Positions 1-7,993 of a DNA stretch of 61,288 nucleotides are shown one piece after another. The stretch is from positions 1-61,288 of the forward strand of contig NZ_JAVHUY010000060.1 in NCBI RefSeq assembly GCF_031085175.1, given 5' to 3'. The stretch comes from Phytohabitans maris (lineage in GTDB: Bacteria > Actinomycetota > Actinomycetes > Mycobacteriales > Micromonosporaceae). A program made the translations under genes and the position numbers. The stretch's first letter is position 1; every line of letters starts with the position of its first letter. Under the pieces are notes generated by a model that searched no databases, was not told the DNA's origin, and saw only the letters and a program-made list of their open reading frames with translations.

Positions 1-245
1 GGACGGTGAGGGCTGGATAGGGGATTCGCTGCCCGCCGACGCAACCCCGCCGCCGGGCCCGCCCGCGGTGACCGCGCCGGCCCCACCCCCCCCTCCGCCG
101 GAGGCGGCACCCACGACGCCGGCGGCGCCCCCCGCGGCCCCGGCGCGGGGCGGCCCGGGCGCGCCCCCCCCCCCCCCGCCCCCGGGCCGCGCCCCCCCCG
201 GCCTTCGGGGGGGGGGGCCGGGGGCCCCCGCCCCCTCTCGCTGTC
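1..245. other. Corrupted partial copy of the RDD gene at 35560-35780; probable faulty contig end
   Basis: Base 1 aligns with base 35560. The first ~132 bases are identical to 35560-35691 except for an A to C change at 91. Beyond 132 the register still holds for about 50 bases, but A and T of the reference are replaced by C or G, and homopolymers of 7 to 14 C or G appear. By ~200-230 the match is lost, and normal sequence (the end of the PL9 gene) begins around 240-250. Decay of this kind toward G/C runs is expected of low-quality reads at a contig end, not of biological duplication. Reading frames crossing this stretch should be ignored. Confidence 0.85.
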
Positions 246-253
246 CGCGTGAG

Positions 254-2050
254 CTACAGCGTCACAACCCGGCCGCCGAGGGTCACCACGAGACGCCCAT
301 CTGCGGCGAAGGACCAGCCCAGGGAGCCGGTGTACGAGGAACAGCGGGAGCCGTTCGAGCCGGACCAGAACTGGTTGGAGCTGTCCGAGTTGCCGATGAT
401 CCGGTCGTTCGACCCGCTGTCGCACGAGGTGTTGTTGCGAAACACCGAGGTGCCGCCGTCGAAGTTGAAGTTGCGCTCTGCGTTGCCGATGCTGAGGTTG
501 TTCGACACCGTCATCGAGCCGGGGTTGCGGTTGTAGCCAAACCCGTGTTTGCCGTTCTCGTAGGCGATGCTGCGCCTGACGACGTGGTTGACCGCGATGT
601 CCTCGCCACCGAGCTTGTAGCCGTTGCGGTCCCCGTTTCCGGCCTGACCGCCGTTGCTCAGGGTGCCGTTGTCGTAGGCGAGGGAGTCCTCGATGGTCAC
701 CGCGCCGATGGGACCGGTGTCGTCCTTGGTGTAGAGGTCGTAGCCGTCGTCGATGTTGTTGTGGGACACGGTGTAGCGGAAGACGTTTCCGGGGCCGACG
801 GTGAGCTTCGGAGCGAAGCCGTCGGCGTCCTCGCCGTCGGAGTCGGCGTTGTCGTGCGACTCCGCGCTCAAGATCAGGTTGTTGGACGGCCACTGGTCCT
901 GCGGGGCTCCGGCGACCAGCCGCGAGAGCTGTAGCCCGGAGTCCCGGTTGAACCGCGTCACGGTGCGCTCGATGATGTTGTTGTTGCCGGCGAGCAGGAT
1001 CCCGTTGTCACCGGCTCGCTCCACGACGATGCCGTAGATGTGCCAGTAGTTTCCGCCCACGACAAACCCGCGGTTGGCCGGGTCCTCGCTCTGCGCGGAG
1101 AAATTCAAGACCGGAGTCTCACCCGGGTACGCGGAGAGCTTCTTGCGGGCGCTCGACGTGCCGTTATTGCCCTGCGCGATGGTGACCGTCTGCGCGAGGT
1201 TGTAGGTCCCGCCGCGCACGTAGATCGTCCCGCCGGCGGCGATGCGGGTGATTGCCGAGGTGAGCGTCGTCGGGTTCGACTCCGTCCCGGTCGCGCCGTC
1301 GCTGCCGTTCGGCGACACGTACAGCGTGCTGCCCCCAGGCGGAGGTGACGTGGGCGGCGGCGTGGTCGGCGGCACGGTGGTCGGCGGGGGCGTGGTGGGC
1401 GGCACGCTGGTGGGTGGCGGCGTGGTGGGAGTGGTGCCGCCGGTGGTGACGGTGACGTCGTCGAAGCGGGCGCTGGCGTACGCGGTGACGAGCCCGATCC
1501 GCCCGGCGCTGTTCATCGTGTTGGTGCCCGACGCCACCTGCGATCCGTTGACGAATCCGCGGATGGTGCTGCCGCTCGCCTCGATGCGCAGGGTGTACCA
1601 GGTGCCGGTCGACACGGCCATGGCGGCGCCGCCGATCGCCGTGATGCTGCTCCCGTTGACCACCTGCAGTTCGGCGCGGCCGCTGTTGAGCAGCGCCAGC
1701 CGGTACATCTTGGTGGCGCCGCTGGCCCGGGCGGCGAGTGCGACGAGCCGATTCGAGCCGTTGTACGACAGCGGCTTGACCCGGGCCTGTACCTGGTAGT
1801 CGCCCCAGCCGCTGTCGCCGGTGAACTGGCGCGCGAGCTCGCTGCTGTTGGCGGACTGCTCGAACGTCCCGGACCCGTCGGTGACCACCGACCAGGTGCC
1901 GCCGGACTTGGACCAGCCGGTGTAGTTGCCGTCGTTGAAGTCGTCGGAGAAGAGGGTCGCGGCGTACGCGGCCCCGGTCAGGCCGGCGACGAGGGCCACG
2001 GCTGTGGCACCCGCGCCGGCGGCGACGAGGAGCTTGTGTCTGGCGCGCAT
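254..2050 (-). CDS. Secreted PL9-family pectate lyase with N-terminal lectin-like domain
   Basis: A 598-residue extracellular enzyme predicted to cleave polygalacturonate by beta-elimination. A signal peptide covers residues 1-30 (cleavage after AAYA). Residues ~31-205 form a concanavalin/LamG-like module beginning SDDFNDGN. A Pro/Thr linker follows (~207-240), then a right-handed beta-helix. The helix carries the acidic calcium site and candidate catalytic lysines of PL9 lyases (ADSDGEDADGFAPK and NIDDGYDLYTK). The ATG at 2050 has an AAGGGAA ribosome site. The gene is monocistronic: the upstream lyase ends at a strong hairpin (2196-2225). The stop at 254-256 lies a few bases from the damaged start of the window, so the last residues deserve caution. 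A different polysaccharide substrate within the beta-helix superfamily is possible. Confidence 0.85.
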   Translation of the reverse strand: MRARHKLLVAAGAGATAVALVAGLTGAAYAATLFSDDFNDGNYTGWSKSGGTWSVVTDGSGTFEQSANSSELARQFTGDSGWGDYQVQARVKPLSYNGSNRLVALAARASGATKMYRLALLNSGRAELQVVNGSSITAIGGAAMAVSTGTWYTLRIEASGSTIRGFVNGSQVASGTNTMNSAGRIGLVTAYASARFDDVTVTTGGTTPTTPPPTSVPPTTPPPTTVPPTTPPPTSPPPGGSTLYVSPNGSDGATGTESNPTTLTSAITRIAAGGTIYVRGGTYNLAQTVTIAQGNNGTSSARKKLSAYPGETPVLNFSAQSEDPANRGFVVGGNYWHIYGIVVERAGDNGILLAGNNNIIERTVTRFNRDSGLQLSRLVAGAPQDQWPSNNLILSAESHDNADSDGEDADGFAPKLTVGPGNVFRYTVSHNNIDDGYDLYTKDDTGPIGAVTIEDSLAYDNGTLSNGGQAGNGDRNGYKLGGEDIAVNHVVRRSIAYENGKHGFGYNRNPGSMTVSNNLSIGNAERNFNFDGGTSVFRNNTSCDSGSNDRIIGNSDSSNQFWSGSNGSRCSSYTGSLGWSFAADGRLVVTLGGRVVTL

Positions 2051-2195
2051 GGGTTTCCCTTCGGGGCTGGAAACGGCAGCCGCGGGGGGCCGCCGCCCGG
2101 ATGTCGAGCGCTGAGCGCGGGAGGACCGGCCGGGGCGGGACGCGGGAGACCCGGGCTGCGCCGCCCGTGCCCTGACCCCCGGCCGGGTGTGGTGC

Positions 2196-2225
2196 CCGCG
2201 GGCGGTGTCTGCCCACCGCCCGCGG
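2196..2225 (-). terminator. Hairpin terminator after the PL1 pectate lyase
   Basis: The perfect 12-bp inverted repeat CCGCGGGCGGTG/CACCGCCCGCGG has a 6-base loop (TCTGCC). It begins 11 bases downstream of the PL1 stop codon (2237-2239, minus strand). There is no U-tract, as is usual for actinomycete intrinsic terminators. It separates the two-gene PL1 unit from the PL9 gene. Confidence 0.75.
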
Positions 2226-2236
2226 TCACATCTGCA

Positions 2237-3826
2237 TCACAGTCGTCCGGTACCCGCGCCGGCCATCACGACCGACTTGACGGTGTTCGGGTCCGCGACC
2301 GTGTAGCTGTAGTACGCCGACGGCTCCTGCACGCTCCCGCTGCAGTCCGGCTGGCCGGATTCGCCGACGAACACGTTGTTGCGGGCCACGCAGCGGCCGG
2401 ACGGGCCGGCGTAGTTGTTGGTCACCGGCTCCTCGACGTCCTCGAAGTAGTTGCCTTCGACCACGCAGCCGGAGTTCGCCTGGCAGGCCGGGCCGGTGTC
2501 GGTGTTGTAGACGTAGTAGTTGTTGAACACGTGGACCGGCTCGCCGAAGCGGACCCGCGGGTTGCGCTGCGGCGTCCGGTCGAACCAGTTGTTGTGGTAC
2601 GTCACCTTCAGGTATCCGGTGTCCTGCGCGGCGTTGCTGTCGTCGTGGCCGAGCAGCATGTTCTTGGTGTGGTTGTGGGTGTGGTTCCACGACACCGTCA
2701 CGTACGACGCGCCGCGCTTGATGTCGATCAGGCCGTCGTACCCCTCGGCCAGGTCGTTGTGGTCGATCCACACGTGGTGCGAGTACATCTGCACGTTGAT
2801 CGAGTCGTCGGCGGCGTCGCGGAAGTTAAGGTTGCGGATGATCACGTTGTGCACGGCGTCGGGCGGCGGCGACGTGACACTGCTGACCGGCAGGCCGACG
2901 TTGAAGCCGGCACCGGTGATGCCCGAGCTCGCGCCGACCCCGATGATCGTCTTGTCCGAGGTCACGTCGTGCATCGGCCCGGGCAGGGCGATCATCCCCT
3001 GTACCCGGATGTTGAGCGGCCCGGGCTGCGCGATCGCCGTGAGCAGCTCGGACGCGGTGTCCACGGTGACCGTCGGGCCGCCGGCGCCGCCCGTGGTGCC
3101 GTTCTGGCCGAGGGCGTTGACCGAGGCGAAGCCGATCGGCGGCGCGCTCGGGTCCAGCGGCGGCTCGGTCGGCGGGAGCGTCGGGCCGCCCGTCGTGGGG
3201 CCGGGCGTCGGGGTGCCGCTGACCGTGCTGACCACCACGTCGTCGACCGTGACGCTGGCGTAGTTGGCCGCGACGCCGGCCCGGCCGGCACCGAACGCGC
3301 TGTCGGTGGCCTGGACCGCGAGGGTGCCGTTGACGTAGCCGTACAGCTGGCTGCCGGAGGCGGCGAGCATCAGCGTGGTCCAGGTGCCGGTGCCGCCGCC
3401 TCCCGAGCCGCTGCCGAGCACGACCGGCTCGCCGCCGGCCCGCTTGACCAGCTGCACGCCGCCGGAGCTGGTGAGCACGAGGGCGTAGTAGTTGCTGCTG
3501 CTCTGCGCGCGGGCGATCAGGCCGGCGTACCGGTTGGCCGCGCCGAACCCGGTCGGCTTGACCCGCGCCTGCACTGAGTAGTCGGTCCAGGTCGTGGCGC
3601 CGACCAGGCTGCGGGCGTCACTGCTGGTGCCGGTCTGCCGGTACGCGAGCGAGCCGTCCGTCACCACCGACCACGTGCCACCCGACTTCGACCAGCCGTT
3701 GGAGTTGCCGTCCTGGAAGTCGTCGGAGAGGAGCGTGTCGGCGAACGCATTCGTGGTGCCGAGGCCGACCAGCGCGGCGGCGAGTGCACCGGCCAGCCCC
3801 GCCGCGGTGAGTCGCTTGTGCTTCAC
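2237..3826 (-). CDS. Secreted PL1-family pectate lyase with N-terminal lectin-like domain
   Basis: A 529-residue pectate lyase of the PL1 fold. The GTG start at 3826 is chosen because GGGAGG lies 6-7 bases upstream and a clean signal peptide follows (1-29, ending TNAFA). Residues ~30-200 repeat the module of the PL9 enzyme (SDDFQDGNSNGWSKSGGTW against SDDFNDGNYTGWSKSGGTW). After a Pro/Thr linker (~205-235) comes the beta-helix, with the calcium-site segment VWIDHNDLAEGYDGLIDI and the catalytic-arginine segment RTPQRNPRVRFG. The gene starts 14 bases after the stop of the upstream PL1 gene, so the two are probably co-transcribed. The product is extracellular and would feed oligogalacturonides to the importer encoded further right. 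Confidence 0.9.
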   Translation of the reverse strand: MKHKRLTAAGLAGALAAALVGLGTTNAFADTLLSDDFQDGNSNGWSKSGGTWSVVTDGSLAYRQTGTSSDARSLVGATTWTDYSVQARVKPTGFGAANRYAGLIARAQSSSNYYALVLTSSGGVQLVKRAGGEPVVLGSGSGGGGTGTWTTLMLAASGSQLYGYVNGTLAVQATDSAFGAGRAGVAANYASVTVDDVVVSTVSGTPTPGPTTGGPTLPPTEPPLDPSAPPIGFASVNALGQNGTTGGAGGPTVTVDTASELLTAIAQPGPLNIRVQGMIALPGPMHDVTSDKTIIGVGASSGITGAGFNVGLPVSSVTSPPPDAVHNVIIRNLNFRDAADDSINVQMYSHHVWIDHNDLAEGYDGLIDIKRGASYVTVSWNHTHNHTKNMLLGHDDSNAAQDTGYLKVTYHNNWFDRTPQRNPRVRFGEPVHVFNNYYVYNTDTGPACQANSGCVVEGNYFEDVEEPVTNNYAGPSGRCVARNNVFVGESGQPDCSGSVQEPSAYYSYTVADPNTVKSVVMAGAGTGRL

Positions 3827-3840
3827 AGTGGACCTCCCGG

Positions 3841-5166
3841 TCAGAGGCGCGCGCCGGCCAGGACCAGCGTGGCGAGGGGTACTAGCGGGGCGGGGAGCAC
3901 CGGGCCGTGCCGCAGGACCGGCGTCCAGCCGGAGTCGGCGCCGAGGTCCGGATCGTGGCTCGCGTTGTACGCGTCCAGCAGGCTCACGGGTCGGGGCAGG
4001 CGGGAGCCGCTGGCCTGTACCCAGTTGCCCTTCTCGGTGAGGGCCGTGCCGCCCCAGTCGTAGAGGATGTCCTGCGCGGCGATGCCGTCCAACAGCGCGA
4101 AGTAGTTGTTCTCCGCGTAGATGGCGGACTGGACGCCGACGCCGAGGGCGTACGAGAAGCCGTCCCCGGCCAGGCGGTAGTAGTTGTTGTAGATGTCGAC
4201 CTGGCCGAAGCGCACCCGCGGCAGCCGCTGAAGGGTGCCGTCGAAGACGTTGTGGTGCAGCGTCACGTTGAGCCGCCCGACGTCCGGGCCGACCGTGTTG
4301 GACGAGCCGATCAGCATCACCTTGTCGCGGCTGACGAAGCGGTTGTACGACGCGGTGACCAGGCTGGCCGTGTGCGTGATGTCGAGCGAGCCGTCGTGCA
4401 CCTGGTACGGCCGTCCGAAGTGGACCGGCTGGCCGCTGTCCGGGTTGCCGCCGTCGGTGAACGTGTTGTGGTCCACCCAGACGTTCTCGCTGCGCCGCAC
4501 GGACATGAGGTCGAACTGGGAGTTCCAGTTGCCCGCGTCGCCGTCGGTGGGTGACCAGGCCGGGAAGCAGTCGAACGCGTCCACGAAGTTGATATTGCGG
4601 ACGATCACGTTGGGAGCCGAGTCGACCATGAGCGTGAGGTTTTCCAGCCGGGCGCCGCGCTGACCGACGATCGTCGTGTTCGGACCGACGTTGATCTGCG
4701 TGTACCGCGTCTGGTTGGCCACCGACCGCACCCGCGCCTCCTCCAGCGGGCCGCTCGGGTTGACCCGCCCCCACACCGCCGGGTCGTACGCGGCGAGATA
4801 GGCGTCGAGCGAGTAGGCCGGGTCGGCGAGGTCGGCGCAGCGGCCGGGCAGTCCCTCGAACCCGTTGATGGTGCCCCGGACGACGATGATCTTCGGGGTA
4901 GCGTTCGTACGGTTGGTGGCGTTGTCGCCGCCGAGCGCGTCGATGAGTTCGGCGCGAGTATCCACAGTGTGCACGTCCACACGGGCGGCGGCCGAGCCGC
5001 CGGTGGTGCCGGGCCCGGAGGCGGCCCAGCCGTCACCCGCGGGCAGGACCTGCCTGCCCAGGCTCTGCTTGCCGTGATCGTTACCAGCGAGCGCGGTCCC
5101 GGAGGGGGCCAGCGCCGCGACGAGACCTATACCGACCGCCGCAGCGGTCAATCGCATGAGTTGCAT
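3841..5166 (-). CDS. Secreted PL1-family pectate lyase
   Basis: A 441-residue pectate lyase without the extra N-terminal module of its two neighbours. A signal peptide covers ~1-27 (ending GTALA). The PL1 parallel beta-helix carries VWVDHNTFTDGG (calcium/active-site strand), DGSLDITHTA and the arginine segment RLPRVRFGQVDIYNNYY. The C-terminus ends in a hydrophobic stretch (~420-441, PAPLVPLATLVLAGARL) that could be a membrane or sorting tail, though no LPxTG motif is visible. The ATG at 5166 has GGAGAG just upstream; a second Met lies three codons later. It is the first gene of a two-gene lyase unit with its own promoter region (5167-5357). Confidence 0.9.
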   Translation of the reverse strand: MQLMRLTAAAVGIGLVAALAPSGTALAGNDHGKQSLGRQVLPAGDGWAASGPGTTGGSAAARVDVHTVDTRAELIDALGGDNATNRTNATPKIIVVRGTINGFEGLPGRCADLADPAYSLDAYLAAYDPAVWGRVNPSGPLEEARVRSVANQTRYTQINVGPNTTIVGQRGARLENLTLMVDSAPNVIVRNINFVDAFDCFPAWSPTDGDAGNWNSQFDLMSVRRSENVWVDHNTFTDGGNPDSGQPVHFGRPYQVHDGSLDITHTASLVTASYNRFVSRDKVMLIGSSNTVGPDVGRLNVTLHHNVFDGTLQRLPRVRFGQVDIYNNYYRLAGDGFSYALGVGVQSAIYAENNYFALLDGIAAQDILYDWGGTALTEKGNWVQASGSRLPRPVSLLDAYNASHDPDLGADSGWTPVLRHGPVLPAPLVPLATLVLAGARL

Positions 5167-5233
5167 CGCACTCTCCGCGGTTGCCCAATACCCAGAGCTG
5201 ATCTCGTAACGAAACCGAAATCTACTTAATGGA

Positions 5234-5263
5234 AAAGTAGGTATTTGCGGTTAAGAGTGTCAA
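5234..5263 (-). promoter_or_regulatory. Candidate sigma-70-type promoter of the PL1 lyase pair
   Basis: On the minus strand TTGACA (5263-5258) is followed, after 18 bases, by TACTTT (5239-5234). This lies about 70 bases upstream of the ATG at 5166. The stretch is conspicuously AT-rich compared with its surroundings. A short inverted repeat CTACTT/AAGTAG (5222-5227 and 5235-5240) overlaps the -10. The -35 is perfect; the -10 is weak. Confidence 0.5.
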
Positions 5264-5291
5264 TGCCTTAGGTTTGCAGGTATTTTGCAGG
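5242..5291. repeat. TTTGC-type direct repeats upstream of the lyase promoter
   Basis: TTTGCAGG occurs at 5273-5280 and again at 5284-5291, 11 bases apart (one helical turn). A related ATTTGCGG lies at 5243-5250. The repeats flank the -35 of the candidate lyase promoter, so they may bind an activator or repressor. TTTGCA is also one arm of the LacI-type palindrome at 12023-12036. Confidence 0.4.
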
Positions 5292-5313
5292 AAAAGGAGG
5301 CACGGGCGATTTG

Positions 5314-5333
5314 CTCGGCAGCGAATTGCCGAG
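5314..5333 (-). terminator. Hairpin after the uronate operon
   Basis: Arms CTCGGCA (5314-5320) and TGCCGAG (5327-5333) enclose a 6-base loop. The hairpin is 24 bases downstream of the stop of the last gene of the catabolic operon (5358-5360, minus strand). A 7-bp stem without a U-tract makes it a modest terminator candidate. Confidence 0.4.
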
Positions 5334-5357
5334 AAAGCTGGTGCCCTGTCCGATTTC

Positions 5358-6521
5358 TTACCGGACCGGTTCCTCCGTCGTTTGCAGTGTGTTTTCCGGT
5401 GTTGCCGTGAGGCGCACGCTGTGCGGTCCCACCGCCCACGGCACCGGCAGCTCCGACAGCAGCGCCAGCTTCTCCGCCGCCTGCCGGAGCGCCGAGTTGA
5501 CGCCCTTGATCGTGACTTTCCGTGCCGGCCCTTCGCCTTCTTCCACGACCAGGTCGCCGCCGAGGAATGCCGGATCGGGGGCCGAGTTGAGCACGTCCAG
5601 CACCGCCGTGAACGGCTCCGTGCGCGCCAATGGCGCGATAAGTGGAGTGCCGTCCGCCCGGTGCTGGACGAGGTTTTCCAGGAGGTTGACCCGGCCTGGG
5701 ATCTCGCGATAGCCGTCGTCTCCCGGCAGCAGCAGCCGGTCGGTCGGATATTCGAGTACGGCGCGGCCGGCCGTACCGTGCACGACGACCTCACCCGGGA
5801 TGAACTCCTCGCCGCACAGGGTCACCGCGACCACGACGGGCCGCCCGGAGGCGAGCGTGATGCGCAGGCAGGCGGTGTCGTCCACCTCGATGTCGCGGCA
5901 GCGGTAGCGCTCCAGCTCGACGCCGACCGGCGGGTCACCGTCCATGATGGCCAGACACTGCATCCAGGCGTGGGCGAGCGGGTTGGCCAGCGCGCCGTCG
6001 AGCGCCGGGCGACCGTCCACAGTGCGCTTTCCGGCCCATGGGGAGCGCCGGTAGTAGGCGTCGTCCCGCTGCCAGGCGGCGACGGTGGCGACCCCGGTGA
6101 CCGTGCCGACCACGCCGTACGAGATGGAGCGCCGCAGCTCGTGCAGGGCCGCCGAGCCGAGCGCCTGGAAGCCGACCTGGCAGGCGCGGCCGGTCTCCCG
6201 GAGCACCTCGCTCAGCGCGCGGTGCTCGGCGCGGGAGAGGACCGGCGGCTTCTCCAGCAGCACATCCGCGCCGGCGCGGAGCGCGTCCGTCGCGATCTGG
6301 CGATGGGTGTACGGCGGGGTGCAGATCACGACCACGTCGGGCGCCGCCTCGCGCAGCATCGCGCGGTGGTCGGTGAAGTGCGGGGCGGCCTCCGGCCCCG
6401 GCTCGATCGGCCGTACGTCGACGAGGGCGGCCAGCTCGACCACGCCGGCCGCCTCCAGTTCGGCGATCTGGCGCCGGTGCCAGCGGCCGTGCCCGTTCGC
6501 GCCGATCAGCGCAACCCTCAT
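5358..6521 (-). CDS. Gfo/Idh/MocA-family oxidoreductase
   Basis: A 387-residue NAD(P)-dependent sugar or sugar-acid oxidoreductase. The N-terminal Rossmann fold starts with RVALIGANGHGRWHRR, followed by a VVICTPPYTH segment and the family EKPP motif (~residues 95-98); the rest is the alpha/beta catalytic domain. The ATG overlaps the upstream stop as ATGA (6518-6521) and has GGAG five bases before it. It is last in a five-gene operon for uronate breakdown, so a uronate or aldonate substrate is likely, but the family is too broad to name it. Confidence 0.8.
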   Translation of the reverse strand: MRVALIGANGHGRWHRRQIAELEAAGVVELAALVDVRPIEPGPEAAPHFTDHRAMLREAAPDVVVICTPPYTHRQIATDALRAGADVLLEKPPVLSRAEHRALSEVLRETGRACQVGFQALGSAALHELRRSISYGVVGTVTGVATVAAWQRDDAYYRRSPWAGKRTVDGRPALDGALANPLAHAWMQCLAIMDGDPPVGVELERYRCRDIEVDDTACLRITLASGRPVVVAVTLCGEEFIPGEVVVHGTAGRAVLEYPTDRLLLPGDDGYREIPGRVNLLENLVQHRADGTPLIAPLARTEPFTAVLDVLNSAPDPAFLGGDLVVEEGEGPARKVTIKGVNSALRQAAEKLALLSELPVPWAVGPHSVRLTATPENTLQTTEEPVR

Positions 6522-7993
6522 CGCAGCTCCAGCAACGTCGCCTCGACGCCGTGCCGGTCCAGCGCGGCCAGCCAGCCGGCCACCAGCTCGCGTACCGTGC
6601 CGTCGGCCGCGAACTCGGCGGGAAAGACCTCGCTCAGGCCGAAGAGCGCGTCGACCACGCCCTCGGCGGTGGGCTTGCCGTCGCCGAGGGCCTTGCGGAT
6701 CCGCTCGGCCAGCGGGTCGTCAAGCGGCAGCGGCCGACCCGCGTCGCTCTCCCCCTGCACGAAGCGCATCCAGGCGGCCAGTACCAGCGCACCCCACCTC
6801 GGCGAGGCACCGGCCGCGCGGCGGTCGGCGATCGTGTGCAGCACCCGCTGCGGGAGCTTTTGCGAGCCGTCCATCGCCACCTGGATCGTGCGGTGCCGGA
6901 TCGCCGCGTTGGCAAAGCGCTCCAGCACCGAGTCGCCGTACTCCACGACGGAGACGCCGTCCGGCGGGGTGAAGCTGCCGGCGACGTCTTCGGCCACAAA
7001 CCGGCGCAGCATCGTGGCCATGCCCGGGATCTCCAGCGCCTCGGCGATCGTCTCGCGGCCGGCGAGCGCGCCCAGGTACGCGATGGCGGAGTGGACGCCG
7101 TTGAGCGTGCGCAGCTTGAGCCGCTCCCACGGGCTGGCGTCGCCGGTGAGCACCGCGCCGGCCCGCTCCCAGGCCGGGCGGCCGGCCGGGAAGTCGTCTT
7201 CGATCACCCACTGCTGGTACGGCTCGGCGGCCACCGCGGCCAGGTCGGCGACGCCCAGTACCCGCTCGGCGGTGGCCAGCGTCTCGGCCGTCGTGGCCGG
7301 AACGATCCGGTCGACCATCGTGCCCGGGAAGGTCACGCTGCCGCCGACCCAGTCGACGAGCGCGCTCTCCGTCCCGCCGTACGCGAGGGCCTGCGTGACG
7401 AGGCCGCGCAGGCGCTTTCCGTTGGACGGCAGGTTGTCGCAGCTCACCAGCGCGATCGGGCCGGCGCCGGCCCGTGCCCGGGCGATCAGGCCGCGCACCA
7501 GCAGCCCGGGCACGGTCGCCGGCGGGCCGTCGCCCACCAGGTCGGCCGCCACGGCCGGATCGGGTCGCAGCCGGCCCGTGGCGGGGTCCATCTGGTACGC
7601 CTTCTCGGTGACCGTGAGCGTCACCACCCGGATGGCCGGGTCGGCCAGCAGCGCGACCACCGCCATCGGGTCGCTGGCCGCGTGGCGCACGCCGGCGAGG
7701 ACGCCAACCACGTGGGTACGCGCCGCGTCGTTGGACATTGACGTGACGCTGAAAAGGTTGTCCTGCTCGGCAAGGCGCTCGACGACGTCCGTGCTGCGCG
7801 GCGCCACGCCGACGATGCCCCAGTCGCCGCCGGCCTCCGCGACCGCCGCCTCGGTGTACACCGCCTGGTGCGCCCGGTGGAACGCGCCGAGTCCAAGGTG
7901 GACGATGCCGGCCGGCACGGTGCCGGGGCGCAGCCGCGGGCGGCTCTCGACGGGGACCTGGCCCAGGGTGCCGAAGCCCAGCCTCATCGCCAT
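6518..7993 (-). CDS. uxuB: Mannitol dehydrogenase-family oxidoreductase (fructuronate/tagaturonate reductase)
   Basis: A 491-residue polyol/aldonate dehydrogenase of the UxuB/UxaB/MtlD superfamily. It would reduce fructuronate to mannonate, or tagaturonate to altronate, with NADH in the cytoplasm. Visible features are the N-terminal GIVHLGLGAFHRAHQAVYT nucleotide-binding segment and the family active-site signature LKLRTLNGVHSAIAYLG in the middle. The start at 7993 has GAGGGG five bases upstream and overlaps the preceding gene by 10 bases; the second Met at 7987 would give an ATGA overlap instead. The gene is translationally coupled on both sides. The paired uronate isomerase supports a uronate role, but sequence alone does not separate UxuB from UxaB. 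Confidence 0.8.
   Translation of the reverse strand: MAMRLGFGTLGQVPVESRPRLRPGTVPAGIVHLGLGAFHRAHQAVYTEAAVAEAGGDWGIVGVAPRSTDVVERLAEQDNLFSVTSMSNDAARTHVVGVLAGVRHAASDPMAVVALLADPAIRVVTLTVTEKAYQMDPATGRLRPDPAVAADLVGDGPPATVPGLLVRGLIARARAGAGPIALVSCDNLPSNGKRLRGLVTQALAYGGTESALVDWVGGSVTFPGTMVDRIVPATTAETLATAERVLGVADLAAVAAEPYQQWVIEDDFPAGRPAWERAGAVLTGDASPWERLKLRTLNGVHSAIAYLGALAGRETIAEALEIPGMATMLRRFVAEDVAGSFTPPDGVSVVEYGDSVLERFANAAIRHRTIQVAMDGSQKLPQRVLHTIADRRAAGASPRWGALVLAAWMRFVQGESDAGRPLPLDDPLAERIRKALGDGKPTAEGVVDALFGLSEVFPAEFAADGTVRELVAGWLAALDRHGVEATLLELR

Noticed and set aside
68-934. Long plus-strand frame at the start of the window
   Set aside because: It crosses the corrupted copy of another gene and then runs antisense to the PL9 lyase; its low-complexity product is a shadow.
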